Assembly (NCBI GenBank): GCA_905250885.1
Contig: CAJNOQ010001818.1
Location: 1-28,259, forward strand
Source of the DNA: Didymodactylos carnosus
Taxonomy: Eukaryota > Rotifera > Eurotatoria > Philodinida > Philodinidae
DNA: 28,259 bases
Reading direction: 5' to 3'
The position numbers and the translations under genes are program-made. Shown here piece after piece: positions 18,893 through 28,259 of this stretch. The first letter of the stretch is position 1; every line of letters begins with the position of its first letter. The notes beneath the pieces were generated by a model. It ran no database searches. It saw only the letters and a program-made list of their open reading frames with translations, and was not told the origin of the DNA.

Positions 18893-19108
18893 ATGTTTAT
18901 GTTAGTAAAAACAAGAGATGAGAAGGTACACGTAGATATACCTACATTAATATATAATCAGCTAAATTTCACTGAAGCGCTTAATTGCATACACAGAGAA
19001 ATCGAAGTGCATTATCCGGATATTGATCGAAGAAAATTGAAAAAATCTCATAATAAAGTGTGTATACTCGCTAGGCCACAACAAACTTTCTTTGTCTTAT
19101 CAAAATAG
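18893..19108 (+). CDS. Hypothetical small ORF (71 aa)
   Basis: Unrecognised. The ATG follows directly after an in-frame TGA and the frame ends in TAG at 19106-19108. The predicted protein has a balanced composition, e.g. IHREIEVHYPDIDRRKLKKS followed by HNKVCILARPQQ, unlike the low-complexity frames nearby. There is no signal peptide or membrane segment. It could be a small gene, a last exon, or a fragment of an element; about 300 bp downstream there is a second plus-strand frame (19398-19655). Confidence 0.3.
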   Translation: MFMLVKTRDEKVHVDIPTLIYNQLNFTEALNCIHREIEVHYPDIDRRKLKKSHNKVCILARPQQTFFVLSK

Positions 19109-19258
19109 CAATTTATTTTTCCAAAAGCATCAAATAAAAGACATCCATTGATTTTAATAATATCACATATCAAATGTGTATGGAGAAGGTGAGATTTAAA
19201 ATGCGTATGCATATGATGAAAAAGGATAAGTATATAAAAAAAAGAAGCTTACATCTAT

Positions 19259-19296
<38 letters not shown>

Positions 19297-19397
19297 ATAT
19301 ATATATATCTTTTTACATAATATCGACCACATCCGCCTAAGAAAAAAAAAGAAGTTTTCTTATAAGTTCCAACAGGTGAGAAGGATTCAAATAACTG
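19109..19397. repeat. Spacer with (TC)n and (TA)n microsatellites
   Basis: A (TC)n run of about 29 bp lies at 19262-19290, followed within ten bases by a (TA)n run to about 19308. Nothing else is recognisable. Confidence 0.85.
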
Positions 19398-19403
19398 GTG
19401 TGT

Positions 19404-19655
19404 ATGGACAAGTTAGGCGAGACAATTTGGAGCTCAACTAATTATGTTACATCATCAGTTACCTGCATCGAAACGACAAATGCGATTAATATGGTGGAAC
19501 AAGTAAAAGACACGTACATGAGAAACCGTTCAGCTGTTCATAGTCAATCAAAGAAAGAAAGAGAAGAAAATTACTTAAAAGATTATGTGGCCTTTTACAC
19601 CCACTTGACTGTATATATGTATATGTATAAATTGATGAATATTATGTCTAATTAA
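19404..19655 (+). CDS. Hypothetical small ORF (83 aa from ATG)
   Basis: Unrecognised. Counting from the ATG at 19404, it starts MDKLGETIWSSTNYVTSSVT and includes a charged stretch SKKEREENYLKDY; the last ~20 residues are low-complexity (VYMYMYKLMN). The composition of the first 60 residues is protein-like. There is no homology call and no clear splice context. It could be chance. Confidence 0.2.
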   Translation: MDKLGETIWSSTNYVTSSVTCIETTNAINMVEQVKDTYMRNRSAVHSQSKKEREENYLKDYVAFYTHLTVYMYMYKLMNIMSN

Positions 19656-20494
19656 ATGTTCTCATTTGTAAATTCACCCTCCGGGGTAGATAGAGAGAAA
19701 CTATTACATAGATCATTTACTATATATCCAATTACATAGACACAAAAATCAAATTAAATTAACGAAAGAAATATTGTCTCTTTGCATCATTTAATTTAGA
19801 TAATAACGTAAAACTCAATTAATAAACGATTAAATGATTTTTTTTTTTAAATAGTATATTTCAACATTATTGAACTATACCAAATAGAATAGTTTTTTTG
19901 TTAAAAGTTTTATTTTTCTACTGAAGTAACTTTTCTGTGGTGACTTTTTTGTAATCAGTGTAAGTCATGAAAATCTCCATATTCTCATTTGAAATGATGT
20001 CTAACAGGATATGTTTATTTCGTATCTCATATCCTTTTCAATGAAAAATATTTTTATATTTTAGTTCTATGGAATTATCCTTGCAGACTCTATTTTAAAG
20101 TTTAGTACTGATTCTATATCCTACAGTTGATATTGGATCAATCATTAATTTAAAGAGAACTTTCAAGAAATATGAGAATTAAAACATTCTTATTGACGTA
20201 AGTTTTTCATGTTTTTAAACGGAAAAATTTCTACTTTGAAAAGTAATAGACTTCCAGTTCAATCCATAGAATAATAAAAATCATAAGACAAAGTATCCTA
20301 ATCAATATTAACAAGTAGAATTTTGGAATTAAGAGACAGTAATACACTAAAACTTATTATGATATAATTGGCTGACCTATTCGTTATTCAATTATAAAAT
20401 TTTTATTCTATTTCTGTGGGGTCTATGAAAAATGAAGCTTGTTTAAACAAAAATAACTTACGGGATACAATTAATTAAACTATAATTAACTTAC
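19656..20494. other. No gene seen
   Basis: AT-rich DNA with homopolymer runs and no feature I can support. Confidence 0.5.
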
Positions 20495-20652
20495 TCTATA
20501 ACATTCCAGACATTTTTTATAATCAGATGTGTCTGCCTTTGATAACATCAACATCCTATCTAGTGACATACTATTCATTTTCTCATTAGAACACAATATA
20601 TACGATGAGATCAGGTTAAATATTTTAGTTTCATTCTTGTTTGTTCTTTTAT
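20495..20652 (-). other. Candidate exon bounded by good splice sites
   Basis: On the minus strand an acceptor TTTCTTTATAG (20653) and a donor AGA|GTAAGT (20494) enclose 158 bases with an open frame (52 codons plus 2 bases), including SLDRMLMLSKADTSDYKKCL. It ends in phase 0, as required by the first visible UNC5 exon, but the intron would be about 8.9 kb and there is no recognisable domain. Kept as a weak candidate only. Confidence 0.15.
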
Positions 20653-23600
20653 CTATAAAGAAACATAAAAACAATGAAAATCTGAATTTTTCTCAAATAA
20701 AAGGAAGAAAGAAGGACAAAATATGATTAGGTCTATAGATATTCAAAATAGATCGAAGAAGAAGAAAAAAAGAGAAAGAAAAAAAAAACCCAAAACAAAA
20801 GGCCTTCTCAGTTTGATCTTTGATTAAAACACACTATTCAATAGTCTTATAGAAAAAAATTAATGTGAAATAAACTATTAAATAGTGTCTATGAACGACC
20901 TCAACAGAATGATAATGGTTTGATGAATATGATTTGATAAAAATTAAGTTGCACGAATAGTGAAGAAAACATGAAAAACAAGAAAAAAAGATTTAGAAAA
21001 ATGGATGCACATATTTATTATCCTTTAATTTTTGAATTTACTCTATCAATAGGAAAATTTGTAACAGTAAATTCATATTTCTAGTACTTAATTCTTGACA
21101 CTTTATTACTATCAAAGTCAATCGATGCTGAATTGATTTAGTCTTCTCAATAGTAGTGAGTAAGTGAGTATAGTCATTTTTTTTTTCTTTTTGTTCAATG
21201 TTCTTCTTCCAAAATGTCTGTTGTTTAGTATTTATCATTAGTACTGGTATTTGTTTATGATAATAATAATGATAATAATAGTTTCTCTTTTCTATTCTCA
21301 GTAATAATGATAAATAACAAAAACAATCCGTTCTTTATCATGACGAGACTAACATGTTGAAAATATTTCTCTTTCTCTCTCTAAAGTTAAGTGATGTTAA
21401 ACAAAAAAAGACAGACGTAACAAAGAAAAGAAATAAGTAGCTTTTTTGCTTGAATTAGTCTCACTGGGTCAAATAAAAGAATATCTAATCGTTATGGTGT
21501 TGGCGTCATGTTGATATTATTATTATTAGATAAAATATATTTTCTCACAAAATTATTCAGAAAAAAATACATTTCACTGTGTGAAAGTTTGTTGTTGCTA
21601 TTGTCTGAGATCACATTAGAGACAGGTCAATGAAAATACAGTGTATCTTTTATCAGTAAAAAAAAAAAAAAGAAGAAAATTCTTTCTTTATTCTTAGAGA
21701 CTTATTTAAACTTCTCGAGAAACCGTGAAAATATGGCTTTATAGGGTTCAACAGAACAGATCTGCTCGTATAAAAAAGAAATTGTAAAAGAAGTGAGCAA
21801 AGTGCTGCATGAATACTGATTAAAAAAGAACAACCCATATGCTCAATAAAGTTAATAATTCATTTTCATTCATGCATGCGACAAAATAAAACCCGGTAGG
21901 GTCAACAAACAATGCTGTCAAGCAGTGCAAGCGAGAATATTTTTATGTTTTCAATTCAAACATATGTATACTACGGATCTTATACAAATTGAAGCCTCAA
22001 GGACATATTATAGGGCGGAGTGTGTGAAATTTTAATATTTTTTGAGTATATAGTTATCATCTCTAAATCAGTCAGAAACAATTAAGTATATTCTATTCGT
22101 GTCGTATGTGTGAACTTATTATCACAGTTGGTCAAACACATTTTTAAGAAGAAAAAATTAAAAATGGATGATAACACAATAGTACAAACGGTATTCTCTT
22201 CAATTACTTGGGGAAATTATCATTGATCGAAACTTACTCTATCAGAAGAACAATAAAACGATCTGAAAATATAAACTGTGCGTTTGCTTTCTTCATCAAC
22301 AATTAAACAAAAATAAAACACAATATGCCACTATATGTATTCGGTTAAAAGAAGAGAATCATCGATAGATTGACATTTAATTGAATACGACAAGTGCATA
22401 TATCGTGAGATGACCATAAATATGGCACACGCTCACTTTAAATTGCCAGTTTCGGCAAAAGCAAGCCTCTTCTCTATTATGCCTTTATCATCTCTCTTTT
22501 GTCTCAAAGATTGCCCCGCATCTCCCGAGACATCTCAATAAAAAATGAAGAATAGTACTGGATGTCATTTTCATATCATTATACTGCAAATGGAACGTTA
22601 ACCAGCATAATGTGCAATAGTTTAAGTATACTAATGTTCGTTTCTGCTTACCTTTGTGTAATTCAAGAAAAACTTCTATTCTTTAAGTCTAACTTGAAAA
22701 GATTTTCGTTCATGAACACTTGAATAATGGTCAACGCACACTCAAGAAGGATGTGACATACAAATTCAATCATCTACTTTAATTCCACATTCACTTTTAG
22801 CTTTTTTCTCTTTTTTTCTAATAAGCGCCGGATGTCCCTGACTCTGTCAGTACAAAACGTATTACTGATACAATTTGATAATAATTGAAAAAAAAGAAAA
22901 TTCTTACATCACTATATGCGATGATTAAAAAAAGATATCTCTGACTCTCAACAGGTATGCATGCAATCTAAACTAGTCATCTTCAATCACCTGAGAATAA
23001 AAATATTAATTAAAAAATTGCGAATATTTTAAAAATAAATCGCATCTATTTTTTCTACTGTTAAGGTCAATATATAATCATTAGAGAGACACAGACATTT
23101 CTTTCATTTTTCAAGTTGAATGAGCTTATCTATTCGAGTGTGTTTATTTCAATAGAACTACATATAATTAAAGTCTGATAAAAAATGCATTTTTGCTATT
23201 TTCACTACCAACGACTTTAAAAAAGTGGGAATCACATCTGTGCACTGTTTTTTAAACTGGTAAACATTGAACAATGGTAACTACGCTGAATTATTAGCTT
23301 TGAGATTGAATAGGATGAAAACAACGATAATTAGAGTTCATATAGCTTCTAGTAAAGTCTTTAAATTGATACCTTCTTTGAATTGAATTGATACAGTTGT
23401 GGTGAGATTTCTTATTAGAATCGCTGTTGAGTGCTTGTGTTTTACAGTCAAACAAACGACTATTGTATCTTTTCTAAATGAGAGTCTACTATAATAATAT
23501 AATATTCCACAGGAGATAAATCGTGATTTCCACTCTAGACAAAAAATCAACACTTTTTGAAGAGTGTCAATCACTCTTGAACAAATTTGTTCGTCACCTA

Positions 23601-24141
23601 TCCTTCTAGTATTTAATAATCAAAATACACCAGAACGTGTAAATATTTGAACAATATACCGTTGTTTTAAGTGCATAGATTCTATCTCTATGATACTTTA
23701 ATCTCGTCATAAAAACAATTCATAAATCAAGTTCACTGTGACATTGAGAAAATGTCTGGTCTTGTAAATGAAAATAATCTTTTATCATTTATCTACTGGA
23801 GAATAAAGATAGTCGGAGTAAATTAGTCTCTGCTATTCTGTTTTGAAATTTAAATAGAGTAGAGAGACTTTTAGCAATGAATATCTAGGTTGCAGACATT
23901 TTTCTTAAAAAATCTCATTTGTCGACGGTTAAATATACAATTATTTTAGTGATTTTCATATTTCAAATTGTTTTTTTTTTTCACAACAAAAATAATAACA
24001 ATGATCTTTCACGAAGATATATTGAGAAATAATAGTTTTCTTCTACGTGAATAAATATAAATATTATATGAATTGTACGCATAATATTTGCATTTTTTTT
24101 GTTCTATATGCGTAGTTGTTTCGCAAAAGAATTTTGTCTAG
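20653..24141. other. Long AT-rich stretch without supported genes
   Basis: Poly-A, poly-T and TAA-type runs are frequent (for example A12 near 21659). Frames at 21038-21238, 21653-21838 and 23338-23574 on the minus strand are short and lack convincing protein character. No tRNA, rRNA or terminal repeat was recognised. Confidence 0.5.
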
Positions 24142-25785
24142 AAAGGAAATTTAATCGGAATATTCTCGTTGTTCCATTGCATTCATCATTCTCAGAAAAA
24201 GAGTAAATTGATCTTCTCTTCAATATGTACAACAATAGACATTAAAAATGGAGGAAATAATTTCGCTTACTAAACTATTGAACAATTGTTGTATTTAATC
24301 AAATATAGAGTAAGTGCATTAAACAGTTTAAACGCCAAGATGAAGGAGGAAGTCAAGGCATGGATAGTTAAAGAACAAAAATTGTACAAATTCTTATAGT
24401 CTACGCCGGATGCTTGAGAAATTATGGAAAAACCAAATGACATTTCTTTTACTATACAGTACGATAGACTAACAAACAGCGATGATATCAGTATTTTGAA
24501 CATTGTGTCTTTTTACCGGATATTCAACTAAGTACAGCTTATGAAACAATGCCCCAAGTGTTCACTCACTTTATTGATTAGACACAGCTGTTTAAAGATA
24601 GGTTCTGATGGTGATGACGAGTCATTAGTATTAACGAGCGTATTATTGTCGAATTACAAGACTGATTTAGGATGAGATTTTATCAGATTTAAATAGTAAG
24701 AAATTACAAGGCGATGAAGATGTGCTCGTTAGTTCTAATGCTTTTGTATCTGTGATTGGTATAAGAAACTGATCCTATAAAGATGTATTTCATCGAAAAA
24801 GTGAGCAAGCACTTGAAGACGTTTTCCCGTTCGAAATGGTTAAAAAACTAAAAAATGAATGTTATGTCTAATCTAAGTTCGACTGATCTGTTGAGGCGTT
24901 AACAATCCAAAGTTATGATAACCACTTTTTTATCAAATTTTATACAATACTTTAGACGCGAAACGGAAAGCAGACAACCAAAGTTTTAGCGAAGTTTGTT
25001 TATTACTATGTTACACAATATTAAGAGATCATCAGAATGACACTCGACATTGTCAGATGTGTAGGTAATATCACTACTAAAAGACGCGAGACTGAGCGAA
25101 GTCAATAGTTTTCAAACCATGAAAACATTGTCAGTGTAACAAGTTGAATAATCGATAATTTCAAATGCATGGTTTTAATATCTTTTAAATTCATTCGAAA
25201 TTGACTTTTTTATTCGAAAAATTCGTCTATATACATGTCGCATATGCCATCCAAAGAGGAAAAAGCGGCTCCAGAAACTTTCCAGAGCCCCTGAAATGCT
25301 TTCCGAAGTCTGAGATGCTGTGCGATGTTGTGCAGAGGGATGCGTACAATGCTGAACGTTGCTAAGAAAGAAAAAAGTCACCTTGTTTCCCTTGATGCCA
25401 ACTGTACAAAGGATGAAGGTTATACTCGGCAAAATTCATAAGCTGAATGTTACTAAACATGCTCAAATAATTTATTATACAACTGAATGATGAAAAGAAC
25501 TTTCGTTATCGAACAGATAATGCTTGCCTATACATGCAAAGTAGCTCGAACAATGAAATCATAGCAAATATTTTTCGTAAAATTTCACATTTCTTTTAAT
25601 CAGATTCAAATTGCTTCAGATAATACTTTAAAACTTTTAATACCAATAACCTTCAACAAAACGAAGCAAAATGTATGGATTATCTTGTTGAGCATTTATA
25701 AACTAAACGCGGCTGGACAATCTTCGATGGATGTGTATCAAATAACCATAGTCATCATAATCAATTAGAATGTGCAATATCTTAA
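24142..25785 (+). pseudogene. Decayed protein-coding region, family unknown
   Basis: The plus strand carries long protein-like segments interrupted by stops and frame changes. Frame A: 24142-24270 and on to about 24672, with MKEEVKAWIVKEQKLYKFL, then IMEKPNDISFTIQYDRLTNS. Another frame near 24530-24580 reads QLSTAYETMPQVFTHFID. A third, about 24714-25020, includes SYKDVFHRKSEQALEDVFPF. Near 25233-25440 come MPSKEEKAAPETFQSP and KSHLVSLDANCTKDEGYTRQ; near 25485-25596 NFRYRTDNACLYMQSSSNNE; and near 25645-25785 TKRGWTIFDGCVSNNHSHHN. Composition and codon use are those of genuine coding DNA, but the frame is broken many times. I do not recognise the family; it may be a host gene relic or part of a mobile element. 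Confidence 0.5.
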
Positions 25786-25856
25786 TATATAAAAAAAACA
25801 ATGAATGACGATTTATAATGGATTATCTCTTTGATTATTTTCATTTCTGAGCGTTT

Positions 25857-26261
<405 letters not shown>

Positions 26262-26412
26262 CTAGAGACGATGGAATTAGAACGCAGTTTCACACCTTAG
26301 ACAGAAGTGAAAAAGAAGAATTATATTATATGTGGTGACAGTAGTAGGTGCTTGTTAATACATACCATTTTCTTGTGTTGCCTATCTCATTACTGCAACA
26401 ATTTCTTACCGT

Positions 26413-26585
26413 ATGATCAATGAACTGAAGATTAAATTCAGAGGCATTTTCCCTGAATATTGGACTACTTTACTTCGGCTGTCGAAAAATTGACTCCAAA
26501 ATTTGTGTACTCCATTTATACTGAAAGTCTATGGGTACCATTAATATCATACTTGCAGAAATATATACAATTAATAATGCTTTGA
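26413..26585 (+). pseudogene. Protein-coding fragment split by a frameshift
   Basis: Two overlapping plus-strand frames look like one interrupted coding segment. The first (26413-26493) reads MINELKIKFRGIFPEYW and stops. The second (26460-26585) reads LDYFTSAVEKLTPKFVYSIY, then TESLWVPLISYLQK, and stops. The best protein-like part switches frame near 26460. It may belong with the decayed region upstream or the open frame downstream. An acceptor-like ATACTTGCAG ends at 26558. Unidentified. Confidence 0.35.
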
Positions 26586-26673
26586 TTTGCATTTTGTGCC
26601 AATCACACTTTCGTTAACAAATTAATTCTGTTTTTATTCGGGTGAGGTTTATAATTTGGTAAAAACTCACCTC

Positions 26674-26937
26674 TGAAACTATCTCGTTCAAGCAATGTAT
26701 GGGTTTTATGACCGGGCTAAAAGACTACCCGAATTAATTATTTCTCTCTTTAAACCGGTTCTTGCTGATAAGATGTTAATTGATTTACAAAGTGGACATA
26801 AAAGTTTATTTTTTTTCAAAGCACTTCAACATTTTAAACGTACTAATTTAATGTTTTATTTATTTCTGGACAAAACGCAAAATCATTCACAAATTCGTAC
26901 TAAAATCATACATATGCACATAAATAGAGAACTCTAG
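26674..26937 (+). CDS. Hypothetical ORF (80 aa from ATG), overlapping an inverted-repeat arm
   Basis: The frame is open from 26674 with an ATG at 26695 and ends in TAG at 26935-26937. It reads ...AMYGFYDRAKRLPELIISLF and then KPVLADKMLIDLQSGHK, protein-like and probably helical, with no domain I recognise. The second half lies inside the left arm of the inverted repeat (26784-26985), whose right arm at 27352-27549 is a diverged copy in opposite orientation. It could be an exon of an unidentified plus-strand gene or coding DNA from a duplicated element. Confidence 0.3.
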
Positions 26938-26985
26938 TTGAACATGAGACCCTCTAAAGTACTGTTGACTTCAGATTCACATTGA
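26784..26985 (+). repeat. Inverted repeat, left arm (~202 bp)
   Basis: This arm matches the complement of 27352-27549 at roughly nine bases in ten by eye, over about 200 bp with a few small indels. Shared landmarks: AAGTGGACATAAAAGTTTAT, CTCTAGTTGAACATGAGACC and CAGATTCACATTGA. The spacer is 366 bp. The homology passes straight through the stop codon of the overlapping ORF, so it is a DNA-level duplication. Confidence 0.9.
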
Positions 26986-27351
26986 ATTAAGAGAAACCTT
27001 ATCGTCTGAAGCAGCTGTTTTCTTCGGTACAATTTACACAACACGGTATATTCTTCAATATATAAATTCAAGGTGTATTCGGTACATTCTTAGAAACAAA
27101 AAGTTAAGTTACTTAGGGAGTAGAAGCGCTGAAATATTTTGTGATACCCACAGACCACTAGCAGCTCTTATCTCCCTGTTTTTATCGAAATGCAAAATTG
27201 TCGTTTTATTGTAGCTCAAAAAAATTCACAACTTTTGTATATCATATAGTCGCAAATCCATTGAGGCTTTTTCTTAGAATAATATTCTCTGTCGACAGGC
27301 GTAATATCATTGAAAACAGGGAGTTACACTCACGAATGTTCTCTCGTTAGC

Positions 27352-27549
27352 TCAATGTGAATCTGAGGTCAACATTACTTTAGAGGGTCTCATGTTCAAC
27401 TAGAGTTCTTCTATTTATGTGCACATGTATGATTTCAGTACGAATTTGTGAGTGATTTTCATGCAGAAATAAATAAAACATTAAATTAGTACATTTAAAA
27501 TGTTGAAGTGCTTTGAAAAAAAAATAAACTTTTATGTCCACTTTATAAA
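27352..27549 (-). repeat. Inverted repeat, right arm (~198 bp)
   Basis: Partner of the arm at 26784-26985, in opposite orientation. Transcription across both arms could give a long hairpin RNA. The arms differ by scattered substitutions (e.g. the TGGACAAAAC segment of the left arm is TGCATGAAAA here), so the duplication is not recent or has not been homogenised. The spacer 26986-27351 has no recognisable gene. Confidence 0.9.
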
Positions 27550-27611
27550 TTATTCAATAAGGGTGGTTATTAATAATTTTTTCATCTTTCAACGAAAATA
27601 AGTGTAATCAG

Positions 27612-27759
27612 GACAAGCAAACGATGAAATGTTTACTAGTGAATATCTTCGTCTTAAAAAAGATAAAAAACTAGATAAACGAACACTATTATCAACATCA
27701 CCACTTCGACTAGTACCAATATTAAAACCGGTAAAACAGCAAGAAACTAACATAAAAAA
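27612..27759 (+). CDS. Probable exon of an unidentified plus-strand gene
   Basis: A pyrimidine-rich tract and AATCAG acceptor precede it, and a strong donor AAA|GTAAGT follows at 27760. The single open frame (codons from 27614) reads ANDEMFTSEYLRLKKDKKLD then KRTLLSTSPLRLVPILKPVK, with codon use (CGA, ACA, TCA, CAA) like the UNC5 exons. It leaves in phase 2. The composition is basic and polar, with no known domain. Earlier exons are not resolved and may lie in the broken coding segments to the left. Confidence 0.4.
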
Positions 27760-28072
27760 GTAAGTCAAAATCATAATTATGAGCATTATAGTTTATGAAA
27801 AAATGAGTGATTTTTGAAAAGATTTGAATATCATCTCGTTCAACAAAAGTAAAATGTCTTTGACTACCGCATTCAACCTAGTATGTTTATTCTAATCAAA
27901 ATATTGAAACCATCATACTTAATGCTTAATTTTTTGGTTAAAAAAAGAGGGCATTTCTTACGTTTGTCAATACACTGTGAGAAAAGAGGTGTATTTTTGA
28001 AAAAAAAATTTTTCTAACTCTACCTACGTATGTAATCCTGTGACGTTTTTGATGATTTTGTTTTATTTGCAG

Positions 28073-28082
28073 AAATTTTTGA
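28073..28082 (+). CDS. Possible terminal mini-exon with stop
   Basis: A very good acceptor, TTTTATTTGCAG, ends at 28072. Joined to the phase-2 exon ending at 27759 (intron 313 bp), the frame gives K-N-F and TGA at 28080-28082. The gene would therefore end here. Such short last coding exons are common, but this joining is by inspection only. Confidence 0.3.
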
Positions 28083-28103
28083 AAAAGTCAGAACTTAAAA
28101 GTA

Positions 28104-28109
28104 AATAAA
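28104..28109 (+). terminator. Candidate polyadenylation signal AATAAA
   Basis: Canonical hexamer 21 bases after the proposed TGA stop, followed about 15 bases later by a T-rich stretch. It supports a plus-strand transcript ending here, although AATAAA is frequent by chance in AT-rich DNA. Confidence 0.3.
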
Positions 28110-28259
28110 CCATTTTGTAGACAATTTAATTCTGTATTGACTGACCTGATTTTGAAACGTTTTAGCGAAAATCTCTTGGTTAGGAAATTCAAAATAATGA
28201 GAGCCGCTTTACTAAACTTATAAAAAAAGATATGCAAAAAGTAGCTCTCCGTGTTTTGA

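Noticed and set aside
21653..21838. Minus-strand frame with a signal-peptide-like start (MGCSFLISIHAALCSLLLQF)
   Set aside because: No suitable donor in phase 0 for UNC5 follows the hydrophobic part, and the tail ends in a poly-F translation of a homopolymer.

Overview
The window reads as animal nuclear DNA. It is strongly AT-rich, genes are split by GT-AG introns, simple repeats are common, and there are no operons or ribosome-binding sites. The one clearly recognisable gene is a minus-strand netrin receptor of the UNC5 family. Introns in its 3' half are very short (52-71 bp in most cases), which with the base composition would fit a compact-intron spiralian such as a bdelloid rotifer. That assignment is an inference; no ribosomal, mitochondrial or telomeric marker is present to confirm it.

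Layout. 1-1553: downstream flank of UNC5, with a foldback/G-run element at the left edge and one small secreted-protein-like ORF (338-571, minus). 1554-11636: sixteen UNC5 coding exons on the minus strand, spliced here by hand. Every phase agrees and the exons sum to 3075 bases (1024 residues plus stop). Reading 5' to 3' (right to left) they encode Ig1, Ig2, three thrombospondin type-1 repeats, a transmembrane helix, a polar H/Q/N-rich linker, ZU5, UPA and a C-terminal death domain. The initiator/signal-peptide exon is not securely found. 11637-24100: mostly non-coding, with CT/GA microsatellites, a GGACT/AGTCC-rich satellite-like patch (12832-13100), a perfect 26-bp palindrome, a small dispersed-motif patch near 17.4 kb and two small plus-strand ORFs near 19 kb. 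24142-28109: a plus-strand region that looks like decayed or poorly resolved protein-coding DNA, with reading frames broken by stops and shifts, a ~200-bp inverted repeat (26784-26985 / 27352-27549), and a convincing-looking pair of terminal splice sites, a stop and a polyadenylation signal at 27612-28109. I do not recognise the protein.

UNC5 proteins are netrin-binding, repulsive axon-guidance and dependence receptors: the Ig/TSP1 ectodomain binds ligand, and the ZU5-UPA-death-domain module signals in the cytoplasm. The main departures here are three TSP1 repeats instead of the usual two, a bimodal intron-size pattern, and two equally in-frame splicing solutions just before the death domain. 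No RNA genes, CRISPR arrays or intact transposons could be supported.
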